From positions 91,530 through 155,529 of the forward strand of contig CASEYR010000001.1 of NCBI GenBank assembly GCA_949292205.1: DNA of 64,000 nt, in the 5' to 3' direction. Shown piece by piece: positions 27,029 through 34,516 of this stretch. This DNA is from an uncultured Alphaproteobacteria bacterium. Lineage in GTDB: Bacteria; Pseudomonadota; Alphaproteobacteria; CAAHEQ01; UBA3637. Made by a program: the position numbers and the translations under genes. Positions within the stretch are counted from its first letter, which is position 1, and every line of letters begins with the position of its first letter. The notes beneath the pieces are model-generated. The model was not told the DNA's origin, made no database searches, and saw only the letters and a list, made by a program, of their open reading frames with translations.

Positions 27029-27063
27029 GCGATGTTGATTGAACATTTAAATGGAGGATGAAG

Positions 27064-27192
27064 ATGGATTCTTTCATCGATAAAACTTCTGAAGAATATG
27101 TGGAAATTTTCTGCCGTTATATTTATAAAAACGGTCGTAAAATTTATCCAAAAAATGGGAAATTATTCCATTTTTATATTCGTCGGAAATAA
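27064..27192 (+). CDS. 42-residue basic peptide, unrecognised
   Basis: ATG at 27064 after GGAGG (27053-27057), stop TAA at 27190-27192. Ends KNGKLFHFYIRRK and is lysine/arginine-rich in the second half. Followed three bases later by a stable GAAA-loop hairpin. Clear ribosome site and terminator support it as a real gene; function unknown. Confidence 0.5.
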   Translation: MDSFIDKTSEEYVEIFCRYIYKNGRKIYPKNGKLFHFYIRRK

Positions 27193-27194
27193 AA

Positions 27195-27216
27195 AAGTGG
27201 GGAGAAATCCCCACTT
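27195..27216 (+). terminator. Hairpin after the 42-residue gene
   Basis: Nine-bp stem AAGTGGGGA/TCCCCACTT closed by a GAAA tetraloop, then a T-rich stretch. Confidence 0.6.
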
Positions 27217-27251
27217 GATACTCCTTTATTTTAATATTGAAAGGTTATATT

Positions 27252-27485
27252 ATGACTAAGCAAATTCACACTATGTTTAATAAAAATTCAGAGACTTGGT
27301 ATAACAAAAAAGATGGAGCTGCGCGAGTTTCAAGCAGTGGATTTAAAACACAACTTGAAGCAATAATTTCAGGACGGAATATCGCATGTAATCAAGGGTT
27401 AGAACACGTAATCCATCGCCGTGATAATAATCTTATCCGAGAAAAAAATAGTTATGGAAAAGATCCATATCCACCAAAAGGATAA
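27252..27485 (+). CDS. DUF2188-domain protein
   Basis: 77 residues from ATG 27252. The pattern WYNKKDGAARVSSSGFKTQLEAI, GLEHVIHRRDNNLIREKNSYGKDPYPPKG (given here in two parts, residues 16-40 and 50-77) is the DUF2188 signature, common in proteobacterial plasmids, islands and phages. Molecular role unknown. It is followed 18 bp later by a textbook terminator. Confidence 0.88.
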   Translation: MTKQIHTMFNKNSETWYNKKDGAARVSSSGFKTQLEAIISGRNIACNQGLEHVIHRRDNNLIREKNSYGKDPYPPKG

Positions 27486-27503
27486 TTTGTTTAATAAATT
27501 TAG

Positions 27504-27531
27504 AGCCTCGTTGAAAAACGGGGCTTTTTTT
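27504..27531 (+). terminator. Rho-independent terminator after the DUF2188 gene
   Basis: AGCCTCGTT/AACGGGGCT stem with GAAA loop followed by seven T. Confidence 0.85.
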
Positions 27532-27645
27532 ATATTAATTGGCAAAAAAAATGTATTTTTTTATTTTTTTCATTTTGGGGGCTCGCGAATGGCTAAAAAC
27601 GCGATATAATATTCCTATAACATACGAAAAAGAAAGGATTTTATT

Positions 27646-27777
27646 ATGTTTTGGTATATTGAATTAAATGGAAATATCTTGCCCACTCCATATAAGAGTA
27701 TGAGAGAAGCTCTTGATGCTATCAAAGAATTGGAAGCCCGCATTGGTTGTGGCCTTTATGATGTCGTTTTACAATAA
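27646..27777 (+). CDS. 43-residue small protein, unrecognised
   Basis: ATG at 27646 after GAAAGGA, stop TAA at 27775-27777. Sequence has MFWYIELNG at the start and SMREALDAIKELEARIG in the middle. Compact alpha/beta appearance, clear ribosome site. It begins the gene run 27646-28409. No function known. Confidence 0.5.
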   Translation: MFWYIELNGNILPTPYKSMREALDAIKELEARIGCGLYDVVLQ

Positions 27778-27797
27778 TGATGGAAGGAGAAACGTTT

Positions 27798-28073
27798 ATG
27801 TTAAATCAATTTCAAGCTTACTTAGTTCAAAAAGGATATAAAGAATTTTCAATTTCTGGTAATCCGTCAACGGCCATTGACTATGCTTGGAGAGTTGCTA
27901 AAGTATGTGAAAAAGAAAATTGCACCATCAAACAATTGGCTGAAAACATCAATACAATTTTAGAACAATATGGTTATTATGGTAAAAAATGGACTATTGG
28001 CAGACGAAGCCATGAATCATATATCAACGCCTTAAAACAATTTGCAAAGTTCGCATTGGCTCAAAGTATATAA
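27798..28073 (+). CDS. SAM-like/core-binding domain protein without a catalytic domain
   Basis: 91 residues from ATG 27798 after GGAAGGAG. All-helical: FQAYLVQKGYKEFSISGNPS, then ITALE-like helices and YINALKQFAKFALAQ. This resembles the N-terminal arm-binding domain of tyrosine recombinases, but no catalytic domain follows. Possibly a DNA-binding accessory protein of the island. The resemblance is visual, not computed. Confidence 0.5.
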   Translation: MLNQFQAYLVQKGYKEFSISGNPSTAIDYAWRVAKVCEKENCTIKQLAENINTILEQYGYYGKKWTIGRRSHESYINALKQFAKFALAQSI

Positions 28074-28085
28074 ATAGGTGCTTTA

Positions 28086-28409
28086 ATGAATACAGATAAA
28101 ATCAGGCAGTTAAATGATATATTGCGTAAAACGTTTATTGGTGGACAAGTTATGTTAACAACCGGTATTAGAGCCAAATCAGCAGAAGATCAAGCTGAAA
28201 TATTGCAAAAAGTCCGTTTATTTAATGAATTTACTAAAGCAAACGACCCATATGGTGAGCATGATTTTGGCCGATTTACGCATAATGACGAAAGTATTAT
28301 GTTTAAAATTGACTATTACAATAAAACTTATGACAGAATGTCTGATGATCCTGCTGATCCAATCATGACAAATCGCGTGCTTACCATTATGACCGGTGAA
28401 GAATATTAA
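28086..28409 (+). CDS. DUF3768-domain protein
   Basis: 107 residues. DKIRQLNDILRKTFIGGQVMLT, NDPYGEHDFGRF, FKIDYYNKT and DPADPIMTNRVLTIMTGEEY match the DUF3768 family, found mainly in alphaproteobacterial plasmids and islands, often near replication or antirestriction genes. Function unknown. Good coding signature; last of the 27.6-28.4 kb gene run. Confidence 0.9.
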   Translation: MNTDKIRQLNDILRKTFIGGQVMLTTGIRAKSAEDQAEILQKVRLFNEFTKANDPYGEHDFGRFTHNDESIMFKIDYYNKTYDRMSDDPADPIMTNRVLTIMTGEEY

Positions 28410-28448
28410 CTTTATAGTTTAATTATAATAAAAGGTTAAAATTTTTAC

Positions 28449-28497
28449 TTGACTTTTTATAAAATAAGGTTTATAGTTAATATATAACAAAACCTTA
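28449..28497 (+). promoter_or_regulatory. Fic promoter with overlapping operator-like inverted repeat
   Basis: TTGACT (28449-28454), 17-bp spacer, TATAGT (28472-28477). TAAGGTTT (28465-28472) and AAACCTTA (28490-28497) form an inverted repeat spanning the -10 box. Looks like an autoregulated promoter. Confidence 0.6.
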
Positions 28498-28510
28498 AAG
28501 TGGGGCCTTC

Positions 28511-29428
28511 ATGCAAGAATTGAAACAAAAAATCGCCGAAAATAAAGAAAAATTACAAAATCTTTTAAAAAACAAAGACAATCAAAAGACTTTGGATAAA
28601 TGGCTGAAAACCGAACTCGCCTATACATCCAATGCGATTGAAGGCAACACTTTAACACGCAGAGAAACGGAACTTGCTATTGAAGAAAAAATAACGTTGG
28701 GTTCTAAACCAATTAATGATTATTTGGAAGCCGTTAATCATGCAAAAGCCTTTGAATTTATCTTGGAGGCAGTACAAAATAAGGTCAAAATAGATGAAGA
28801 TTTTGTTTTGCGCATTCATAAAATCATTTTAACAGGGATAGATGATGTAAATGCTGGTTTTTATCGGGCTGTTCGTGTTCGTATTTCAGGTTCATCAACT
28901 GTCTTGCCAAATCCATTAAAAGTCCCAGAATTAATGAAAAATTTTGGAGCTTGGTTAATACAAAATGATAGAGACGCTTTAACCAAAGCCATTGAGGCAC
29001 ATTTTAAATTAGTGACAATTCATCCATTCGTTGATGGCAATGGCAGAACAGCACGCTTATTATTAAATGCCATTTTAATGGAAAATGGTTATGGGCCGAT
29101 TATTATCCGTTCTATTGACAGAAAGCGTTATTTAACGGCTCTTGAAACATATCAAACAAAAGAAAACAAAGAGCCTTATTATCGCTTTATGTTGCAAGCA
29201 TTAAACCGTTCTTTAAAAATGATGATAGACTTGTTGGATGTTAATGCCAAAGAACCAAGCAAAGATATGATGACGATTGCAAAATTTGCTACTTTATGTG
29301 AAGTCCCATCTTCCAGTATTCGTTATTGGATGAAAGAAGGCAAATTAAAACCAGCAGCTTTTACAGAATCAGGATATGCTTTGTTTGAAGAAGATCAAAA
29401 AGAAGATGTGAAAAAATTGGCAAAATAA
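28511..29428 (+). CDS. Fic-family AMP-transferase with C-terminal HTH
   Basis: 305 residues. The Fic core HPFVDGNGRTAR begins at His171 and is complete. An N-terminal inhibitory helix motif S-x-x-x-E-G occurs at residues 40-45 (SNAIEG), as in class II Fic proteins, so activity is self-limited. The C-terminal 50 residues (FATLCEVPSSSIRYWMKEGKL) look like a MerR-type HTH. It would transfer AMP to a protein target; the target is unknown. The HTH and the palindromic promoter suggest autorepression. Confidence 0.93.
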   Translation: MQELKQKIAENKEKLQNLLKNKDNQKTLDKWLKTELAYTSNAIEGNTLTRRETELAIEEKITLGSKPINDYLEAVNHAKAFEFILEAVQNKVKIDEDFVLRIHKIILTGIDDVNAGFYRAVRVRISGSSTVLPNPLKVPELMKNFGAWLIQNDRDALTKAIEAHFKLVTIHPFVDGNGRTARLLLNAILMENGYGPIIIRSIDRKRYLTALETYQTKENKEPYYRFMLQALNRSLKMMIDLLDVNAKEPSKDMMTIAKFATLCEVPSSSIRYWMKEGKLKPAAFTESGYALFEEDQKEDVKKLAK

Positions 29429-29442
29429 ATAAAACTCACATA

Positions 29443-29518
29443 AATCGCCATACGTCAGCGTTTTGGTTTTTGTATAGGCAAGTTAGTCAAAGAGCTGTTT
29501 TGCTCGCGTATGGCGATT
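29443..29518. repeat. 12-bp perfect inverted repeat after fic
   Basis: AATCGCCATACG (29443-29454) and CGTATGGCGATT (29507-29518) separated by 52 bp. It has no T run. Candidate recombination, nick or structured-RNA site. Confidence 0.6.
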
Positions 29519-29637
29519 GGGGATAACTTTATGCTTGTGTTATGCTTTTAGTATAGAAAAATCCGTAAAACATTTTTGGGTAAATGGCTTTTTTGTACTG
29601 TTTTTATTGCTGTTATACAAATTTTGTACAACAGAAG

Positions 29638-29669
29638 AAAAGCTGAAAGACCTTAATCCTTCAGCTTTT
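29638..29669. terminator. Bidirectional terminator between fic and the HUH gene
   Basis: AAAAGCTGAA (29638-29647) and TTCAGCTTTT (29660-29669) with a 12-nt loop, between convergent genes. Confidence 0.65.
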
Positions 29670-29709
29670 AAATTATTTTATAAATTGTTTATTTTTGGAC
29701 TTTAACCAT

Positions 29710-30408
29710 TTACGAACCAATCGGGAAGTTAAATAGCTCATCAGAAAATATAAAACAAGTGCTTTCAAAATGACCATGATAATTTACCTTTACTTCTTTT
29801 AAACAATACGAAACAACTTTACTTTTATCGGCATGCATTATATCCAAGTGCATTGAATAATCTGGCCATTTAAATTTGTTGATTGTATTATTTAATGCCA
29901 ACCATAAGTGCCAAGCTTCAAACTGACCTTGATTAAAAATAATATGAAAATGCCATAAACCTGATGTACCTTTTTCAGTAAAACAAATAAATGGCAAATG
30001 ATAATCTTTCCAATTACGCCCTAACAATTGTCTTTCAAAGTAAGCCATTGCAGGGCGTAAATAGTCTAGAACCTTGTCTTTACGTTCTGTTTTTAATTGA
30101 TCAGGCAATTGAACCGTTAATAAGGCTGTTGGTTTATAGACATCAACAAGCCATTTAATTAAAGCCGTTTTGACGGTATATTCATCTAATTTGGTTCCTA
30201 ATTTTTGCAAAAAAGGCTTGTATGAATGTATATCTGGTATGTTTTTGTTTTTTGGTCTGGTCCAATCACGAATAGTTGGATGATGGTATTTCATTGATTG
30301 ACGGATGAGATGTCCGTTTTCAATGCACTTGTTTTGTCGTTGTAATGCTTTCATTTTGCTTAAATCAGAAACAAGCTTGTTTGTATTTTGAGAAGTTTTT
30401 TTATGCAT
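29710..30408 (-). CDS. HUH-type replication/relaxase-like protein (inovirus Gp2-like)
   Basis: 232 residues. GLWHFHIIFNQGQF gives a His-x-His metal site (H153-F-H155), and KVVSYCLKE gives the catalytic Tyr201 with Lys204 four residues after it (Y-x-x-K). This is the layout of one-tyrosine HUH endonucleases that start rolling-circle replication. Length matches small Rep proteins of plasmids and filamentous phages. Suggests the island replicates or once replicated as a circle. The ribosome site TAAGG lies before the ATG. The region 30409-30667 after its start has no clear gene. Confidence 0.72.
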   Translation of the reverse strand: MHKKTSQNTNKLVSDLSKMKALQRQNKCIENGHLIRQSMKYHHPTIRDWTRPKNKNIPDIHSYKPFLQKLGTKLDEYTVKTALIKWLVDVYKPTALLTVQLPDQLKTERKDKVLDYLRPAMAYFERQLLGRNWKDYHLPFICFTEKGTSGLWHFHIIFNQGQFEAWHLWLALNNTINKFKWPDYSMHLDIMHADKSKVVSYCLKEVKVNYHGHFESTCFIFSDELFNFPIGS

Positions 30409-30667
30409 GTTTTTTACCTTATATTTTTAATTTTAGTTATAAGATTAACAAAAGGAATCCAATAGAAACCCATTTTAATCCACATCATAAAAGTCCTCCT
30501 TTTCAATCCAATATAACGCCAAATCAGTCAGATATATTGCAATTGTCATATAATAGAACCGAATCTTTTAATGATGGATTGATGTGCGAATTTTTATTGT
30601 TATTTTTTGTTAAAGTTTTAAAGTAAGAAAGGAAAGGTTGCAAAATACAACCCTTCCTTTTGTAAAA

Positions 30668-31801
30668 TTATGAAATCAAACTGCGAATGACTTCTAAACA
30701 GTGTTTAGGAGCCCAGCATTCCCCCATCATTTGACGAATGAGGTTATCGCTTGCCCATGTTGGGATAGGAAAATTATCTGGCAATCCTGTCACACGCAAT
30801 AACTCCAATATTGTTAAAGGTCTGCACGAGTCATAAAGTGGAAGTCCATCTTTATCATACCCGATAAAATTACCTGGATGACAGGTCCGAAAACCTGAAA
30901 TACTTTTGCTATCCTGCAAAATTGTATTACAGGCATCATTCCAATCACGTCTTTGAAAGGCACATTTAAAGCTTGCTTTACAAGGGCTTCCATCTTTATT
31001 ACAAGGACGGAAAGGTGGTTTGTTATCCTGTGCAGACTTACCACTTGGGGTATGAGCCATAATCGCAATTTGGGATGCTGACCAGTTAAAAATGGATGCA
31101 TCATGTCTTTTTATATTGGATTTTTGACCACATTCCAAGATTGGCAAATCACCAATTGCTTCTCTCAAGGTAATAATTTTATCATTTGGAGCAGCCAAAT
31201 GACACTGTTTGTATTTATGCGCAATGATGATCGTACGTCTGCGATGTTGTGGAGTATTAAAACCTGCACAATCTTGCACACCGTGATCCACATAGTAGCC
31301 CATAGCTTTTAATGCATCGACAATTTTCATGCCGACGATTTTGCCATCAACTCTGACCTTCATCATTTGATCAGAGTTTTCGATAACAATCCAATCAGGA
31401 CGCGTACGGCGGACAAATTCCAATACATACTTGTATAATTGCGCTCTCTTACTATTGGGATTTCTCTTTGTGTTTGCAAGTGTGAAATCACGGCAAACAG
31501 GAGATGCAATTAAGCCTGTACATCCTTTTTCTTTATGGAGCTTGATTAAATGTTCCAGAACTCCAGGCTTTGTGATATCATCACATACCATTTCAGTTTG
31601 TGGATACATTTCTTTATACCAGCGAGCTCTACGTTCAATAAGCTCGCATGATACAGCTGAAATCAAATTCAGCTCTTTTGCGAGATACGTTTCGTGTATC
31701 CCGCCGGATGTAAATAAAGATGTATAAAATTCTTGCCTTTTATTTATTTTTCTGTATAATTTAAAAAGTTCATACCAATACATGGCATTAACGTCTTTCA
31801 T
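30668..31801 (-). CDS. C5-cytosine DNA methyltransferase
   Basis: 377 residues. Motif I is FTSGGIHETYLAKEL; motif IV reads ASPVCRDFT with catalytic Cys103, differing from the usual PPCQ; motif VI is IENSDQMM (E141-N-S instead of ENV); motif VIII is QHRRRTIII. The overall order is normal and a C-terminal motif X-like end (WAPKHCLEVIRSLIS) exists. It is probably an orphan or phage/island protective methylase. The changed PPC and ENV motifs deserve care. Confidence 0.85.
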   Translation of the reverse strand: MKDVNAMYWYELFKLYRKINKRQEFYTSLFTSGGIHETYLAKELNLISAVSCELIERRARWYKEMYPQTEMVCDDITKPGVLEHLIKLHKEKGCTGLIASPVCRDFTLANTKRNPNSKRAQLYKYVLEFVRRTRPDWIVIENSDQMMKVRVDGKIVGMKIVDALKAMGYYVDHGVQDCAGFNTPQHRRRTIIIAHKYKQCHLAAPNDKIITLREAIGDLPILECGQKSNIKRHDASIFNWSASQIAIMAHTPSGKSAQDNKPPFRPCNKDGSPCKASFKCAFQRRDWNDACNTILQDSKSISGFRTCHPGNFIGYDKDGLPLYDSCRPLTILELLRVTGLPDNFPIPTWASDNLIRQMMGECWAPKHCLEVIRSLIS

Positions 31802-32031
31802 GCCCCATAATTATTATGCAATTCAATCCTTCAGGTGCAGGGGCAACGATCACAATTCGGAAAGGTAAGTCCACATGGCCCTTACATATTCCGGAATTGT
31901 TTTTTATCGCTAGATTTTGAAAAATTTTTATTTTTTTTGATAAGTTATTGTTATTTCAAAGAAATTTTTTTATTTTCTTGACTTTTTGAATTTAAAAATG
32001 TACAGTAAATATAGATAAATAAAGATTGAAA

Positions 32032-32526
32032 ATGAAAAATATGAAAAATTTATTTAGGTGTCCTAATTGTGGTTCATTTGATTGCGTTAAAAATGGAAAA
32101 GTAATTCGTAATTGTATCGCTGTTGGTGGTAAAGCCAACGTACAAAGATATAAATGTAAAGTATGTTCATTTAATTATAGCCGCGATGAAAAGGGATTTA
32201 TCACATTAAAGAAAAAATGCACCATTATAAAAGCATATTTTCGTGATAAAAAATTAAATAAAACAGCAAAAAATGCTGGAATTTCACGGGTCACTTTAGA
32301 TGCTTGGTTGAATCAAATAATTAAAAATATTCAAAGAATAGACGAATTTAAAGAAAAATTTGACTTAAGACCAGATGAATTTGGCAAATTAAATTACTTT
32401 AAACAATGTATTGATAAAAAGAACTTAAAGCACCCATTAACGAAAAAACAAATAATTGAGCTAAGCTATATGCATAAAGAAGCTCTTTTTTTATTATTAA
32501 AATATAATCCCAAAGATACTGAATAA
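32032..32526 (+). CDS. IS1-type zinc ribbon plus HTH protein
   Basis: 164 residues from the ATG at 32032. A four-cysteine zinc ribbon (CPNCGSFDC..., YKCKVCSFNYSRD) is followed by an HTH (LNKTAKNAGISRVTLDAWLNQI). Similar to the InsA half of IS1 and related phage proteins. No DDE catalytic domain is seen and no inverted repeats frame it, so it may be a transposase remnant or a repurposed DNA-binding protein. The 230-bp gap before it shows no gene. Confidence 0.65.
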   Translation: MKNMKNLFRCPNCGSFDCVKNGKVIRNCIAVGGKANVQRYKCKVCSFNYSRDEKGFITLKKKCTIIKAYFRDKKLNKTAKNAGISRVTLDAWLNQIIKNIQRIDEFKEKFDLRPDEFGKLNYFKQCIDKKNLKHPLTKKQIIELSYMHKEALFLLLKYNPKDTE

Positions 32527-32656
32527 GCATGGTCTATCATGGCCTCATGCACGTAAAGGCTCTTGCAAAAAACAAGCCAATTAACGATGTTGCATTTATT
32601 TTTATGGCTGGGATATGCCGGTCAGGTGCTTTGGGATGGGTAGGTTGGTGGTGGAG

Positions 32657-32672
32657 GATGCCATATGGCATC
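32657..32672. repeat. 16-bp perfect palindrome beside the integrase end
   Basis: GATGCCATATGGCATC, 14 bp after which the integrase stop codon lies. Possible operator, excisionase or arm-type site. Gap 32527-32685 has nothing else. Confidence 0.45.
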
Positions 32673-32685
32673 TGGCTAGAGGTGT

Positions 32686-34113
32686 TTATTTTTTAGCCAT
32701 AATTTCTTTCCATTTTGCAAAGTGATCTTTCAAAAAGTCATATTCGTATGTATCCATTTCTTTTTTTATTTGCTCCAAAGTAAAATTTGAATATGATTGT
32801 TGCATTGTATTATCACCCTCCCATCCAATAATTGCATGTATGTATGAATCTGGAATCTTAGCTGTTTGCATGGTAATACTGGCCGTTTTGCGAAAAGAAT
32901 GGAAGTCAAAGCCATCTTTATCAGCCGTTTTTATACCGATCTCTTTTAAAAATGGTGTTAAAACACGAACTGTAAATTTATTGTTGTATTCTCCATTTTT
33001 TGTTGTGGCTTTTTGATTGATAAAATCGTTAGGCGTTGCTTTCAACTTTCTTTGTTTGCGTTTGATATAATCAAGAAAACCCAAGTCAAAAAGCTGCTTA
33101 TGGATTGGTACTTTACGTTCAGATGCCTCATTTTTTAGATTCTTTGCCGGATGATTTGATTGAAAACAAATGCAATCAATGCCATTTTCATTAATAATAT
33201 CAGCATACTGCAAAGTTAAAGCTGCATTTATTCTGGCACCAGTAAAAAGACCAATTAAGCAAGTCCAAAAGCAATCAGGATTTTTTTGAAAAAAGTCACG
33301 TTCTGGATTGAAAATTTCATATAATTGCTCATTTGTATATGGTAAATGAGGATTTTTAGCCTTTGTTTTCTTTTTAATATTGGGCATATTTAAAATAATA
33401 TTTAAAGGAAAAGCTGACGGATACATATTATGGGCACATGTCACAAATTCTTTAATGTAAGACAACTGCATTTGTTTATTCTTGTCCGACATATCGCTTT
33501 TATTTATAAGGTGTTGTGTAATTGTTTGAATAATTTTTACATCATGAAAGTCAGCGTAAAGTGATTTTGGAGTCATATTCACAACCGTAAATATTTTATT
33601 CAATGCATTTATTTTTCGACGATTTGTATCCTTTTTCGTATTAGCCTTTAACAGCATCGCATCAATAATTTCTTGAATCGTGCATGTTGGCATTGCTGTC
33701 TTTTTTTGTTCTACAGAAGAAATGATTTTATCAATATATTCTTTTGAAATAGACTGATTTTGTTCCATATTTTCTATCTTATCTCTCGGATGTGAAGCTG
33801 AATATTTTCTGTTGTATTCTTCAATGAGCTCATCACGAATTTTAATTACTTCTTTTTCTGTTATATAAAAAGGACTTGCATTTACTCTTAATCTAAGTTC
33901 TTTTTCAATTTCTTTATCAAAAATAACAGCCATTTGTTTTATTTTCTCTCTTGCTTCATAATAATTGTCTGTATGTAAGGACAAGCGTTTATATCGTCTT
34001 TTGCCATTGACACGAGGAAGTTCCATTATACTATAAAATGTATTGTTTCTCAACCATAAATAAATTGGTTTCGCACCTATTCTTGCATCACACTTTGCAC
34101 CACAGTTTTTCAT
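32686..34113 (-). CDS. Tyrosine recombinase (island integrase)
   Basis: 475 residues. N-terminal DNA-arm domain; core-binding domain in the middle; catalytic domain with Arg in FTGARINAAL (near residue 292), HSFRKT (H-x-x-R, near 402), IIGWEGD, and the presumed nucleophile Tyr in QQSYSNFT (near 440). Transcribed away from the adjacent tRNA-Leu, whose 3' end is its attachment site. Lysine-rich, AT-rich codon use like the rest of the island. It has 136 bp between its start and the tRNA. Confidence 0.93.
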   Translation of the reverse strand: MKNCGAKCDARIGAKPIYLWLRNNTFYSIMELPRVNGKRRYKRLSLHTDNYYEAREKIKQMAVIFDKEIEKELRLRVNASPFYITEKEVIKIRDELIEEYNRKYSASHPRDKIENMEQNQSISKEYIDKIISSVEQKKTAMPTCTIQEIIDAMLLKANTKKDTNRRKINALNKIFTVVNMTPKSLYADFHDVKIIQTITQHLINKSDMSDKNKQMQLSYIKEFVTCAHNMYPSAFPLNIILNMPNIKKKTKAKNPHLPYTNEQLYEIFNPERDFFQKNPDCFWTCLIGLFTGARINAALTLQYADIINENGIDCICFQSNHPAKNLKNEASERKVPIHKQLFDLGFLDYIKRKQRKLKATPNDFINQKATTKNGEYNNKFTVRVLTPFLKEIGIKTADKDGFDFHSFRKTASITMQTAKIPDSYIHAIIGWEGDNTMQQSYSNFTLEQIKKEMDTYEYDFLKDHFAKWKEIMAKK

Positions 34114-34249
34114 TTTGTATTTCTCCTATCATTTCTTGTATTAAAATTTGATGCAAGCGCTTGAAAAACAAAGGAAAGTGTAAAATTAAAAATTTAAGAA
34201 AATTTTAAAACTATAAAACAAAAAGCCTTGGTTTTCCAAGGCTTTTAAA

Positions 34250-34266
34250 TGGTGCGGAAAGCCGGA
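34250..34266. repeat. attR of the tRNA-Leu island
   Basis: Same 17-bp sequence as at 20016-20032; here it is part of the intact tRNA-Leu 3' end. Confidence 0.85.
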
Positions 34267-34337
34267 ATCGAACCGGCACGGGGACAAGCCCCAACAGATT
34301 TTAAGTCTGTTGCGTCTACCAGTTCCGCCATATCCGC
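34250..34337 (-). tRNA. tRNA-Leu(UAA), island attachment site
   Basis: 88-nt class II cloverleaf on the minus strand with encoded CCA; anticodon loop CTTAAAA gives UAA, long variable arm, T-loop TTCGATT. Acceptor GCGGATA opposite TTTCCGC leaves one T-T mismatch at the sixth pair. Confidence 0.93.
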
Positions 34338-34516
34338 ATATAACTGATAGCTTGTTCGCTAAGTAAGATATACGAAAAGAAGTTCCACGTCAAGCATTTT
34401 TTTAAATAAAATAAAAAAAATTGTATTATATTATTCGTAAAGAACAAAATAATACTTGTCAATTTAATTTAAATTATGCTATTTTTGACCTATGTTGATC
34501 GAATAGGAGTATACAA

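Larger units (their letters stand above)
20016..34266. mobile_element. Integrative genomic island in tRNA-Leu(UAA)
   Basis: About 14.2 kb bounded by an identical 17-bp direct repeat, one copy inside the intact tRNA-Leu. The tyrosine integrase gene lies next to the tRNA and is transcribed away from it, the standard arrangement. Cargo: serine resolvase, N6-methylases, GIY-YIG/helicase ORF, small DUF proteins, Fic, HUH Rep-like protein, C5 methylase and an IS1-like zinc-ribbon/HTH protein. No conjugation genes are seen, so it is not self-transmissible; HUH and resolvase genes suggest plasmid-like or phage-like ancestry or mobilisation by a helper. Confidence 0.85.

Noticed and set aside
27195..27531. 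CRISPR-like array of short hairpins
   Set aside because: The hairpins share GAAA loops but differ in stem sequence and spacing; no direct repeats with spacers, and no cas genes in the window.
29517..29705. 62-residue ORF after fic
   Set aside because: Starts inside the right arm of the 12-bp inverted repeat and runs through the bidirectional terminator; no ribosome site.
30345..30626. 93-residue plus-strand ORF between the HUH and C5 methylase genes
   Set aside because: Overlaps the HUH gene on the other strand and has no ribosome site; typical shadow frame.
32032..32526. A complete IS1 element
   Set aside because: The zinc ribbon and HTH are present, but no DDE transposase ORF, no inverted repeats and no target duplication were seen.
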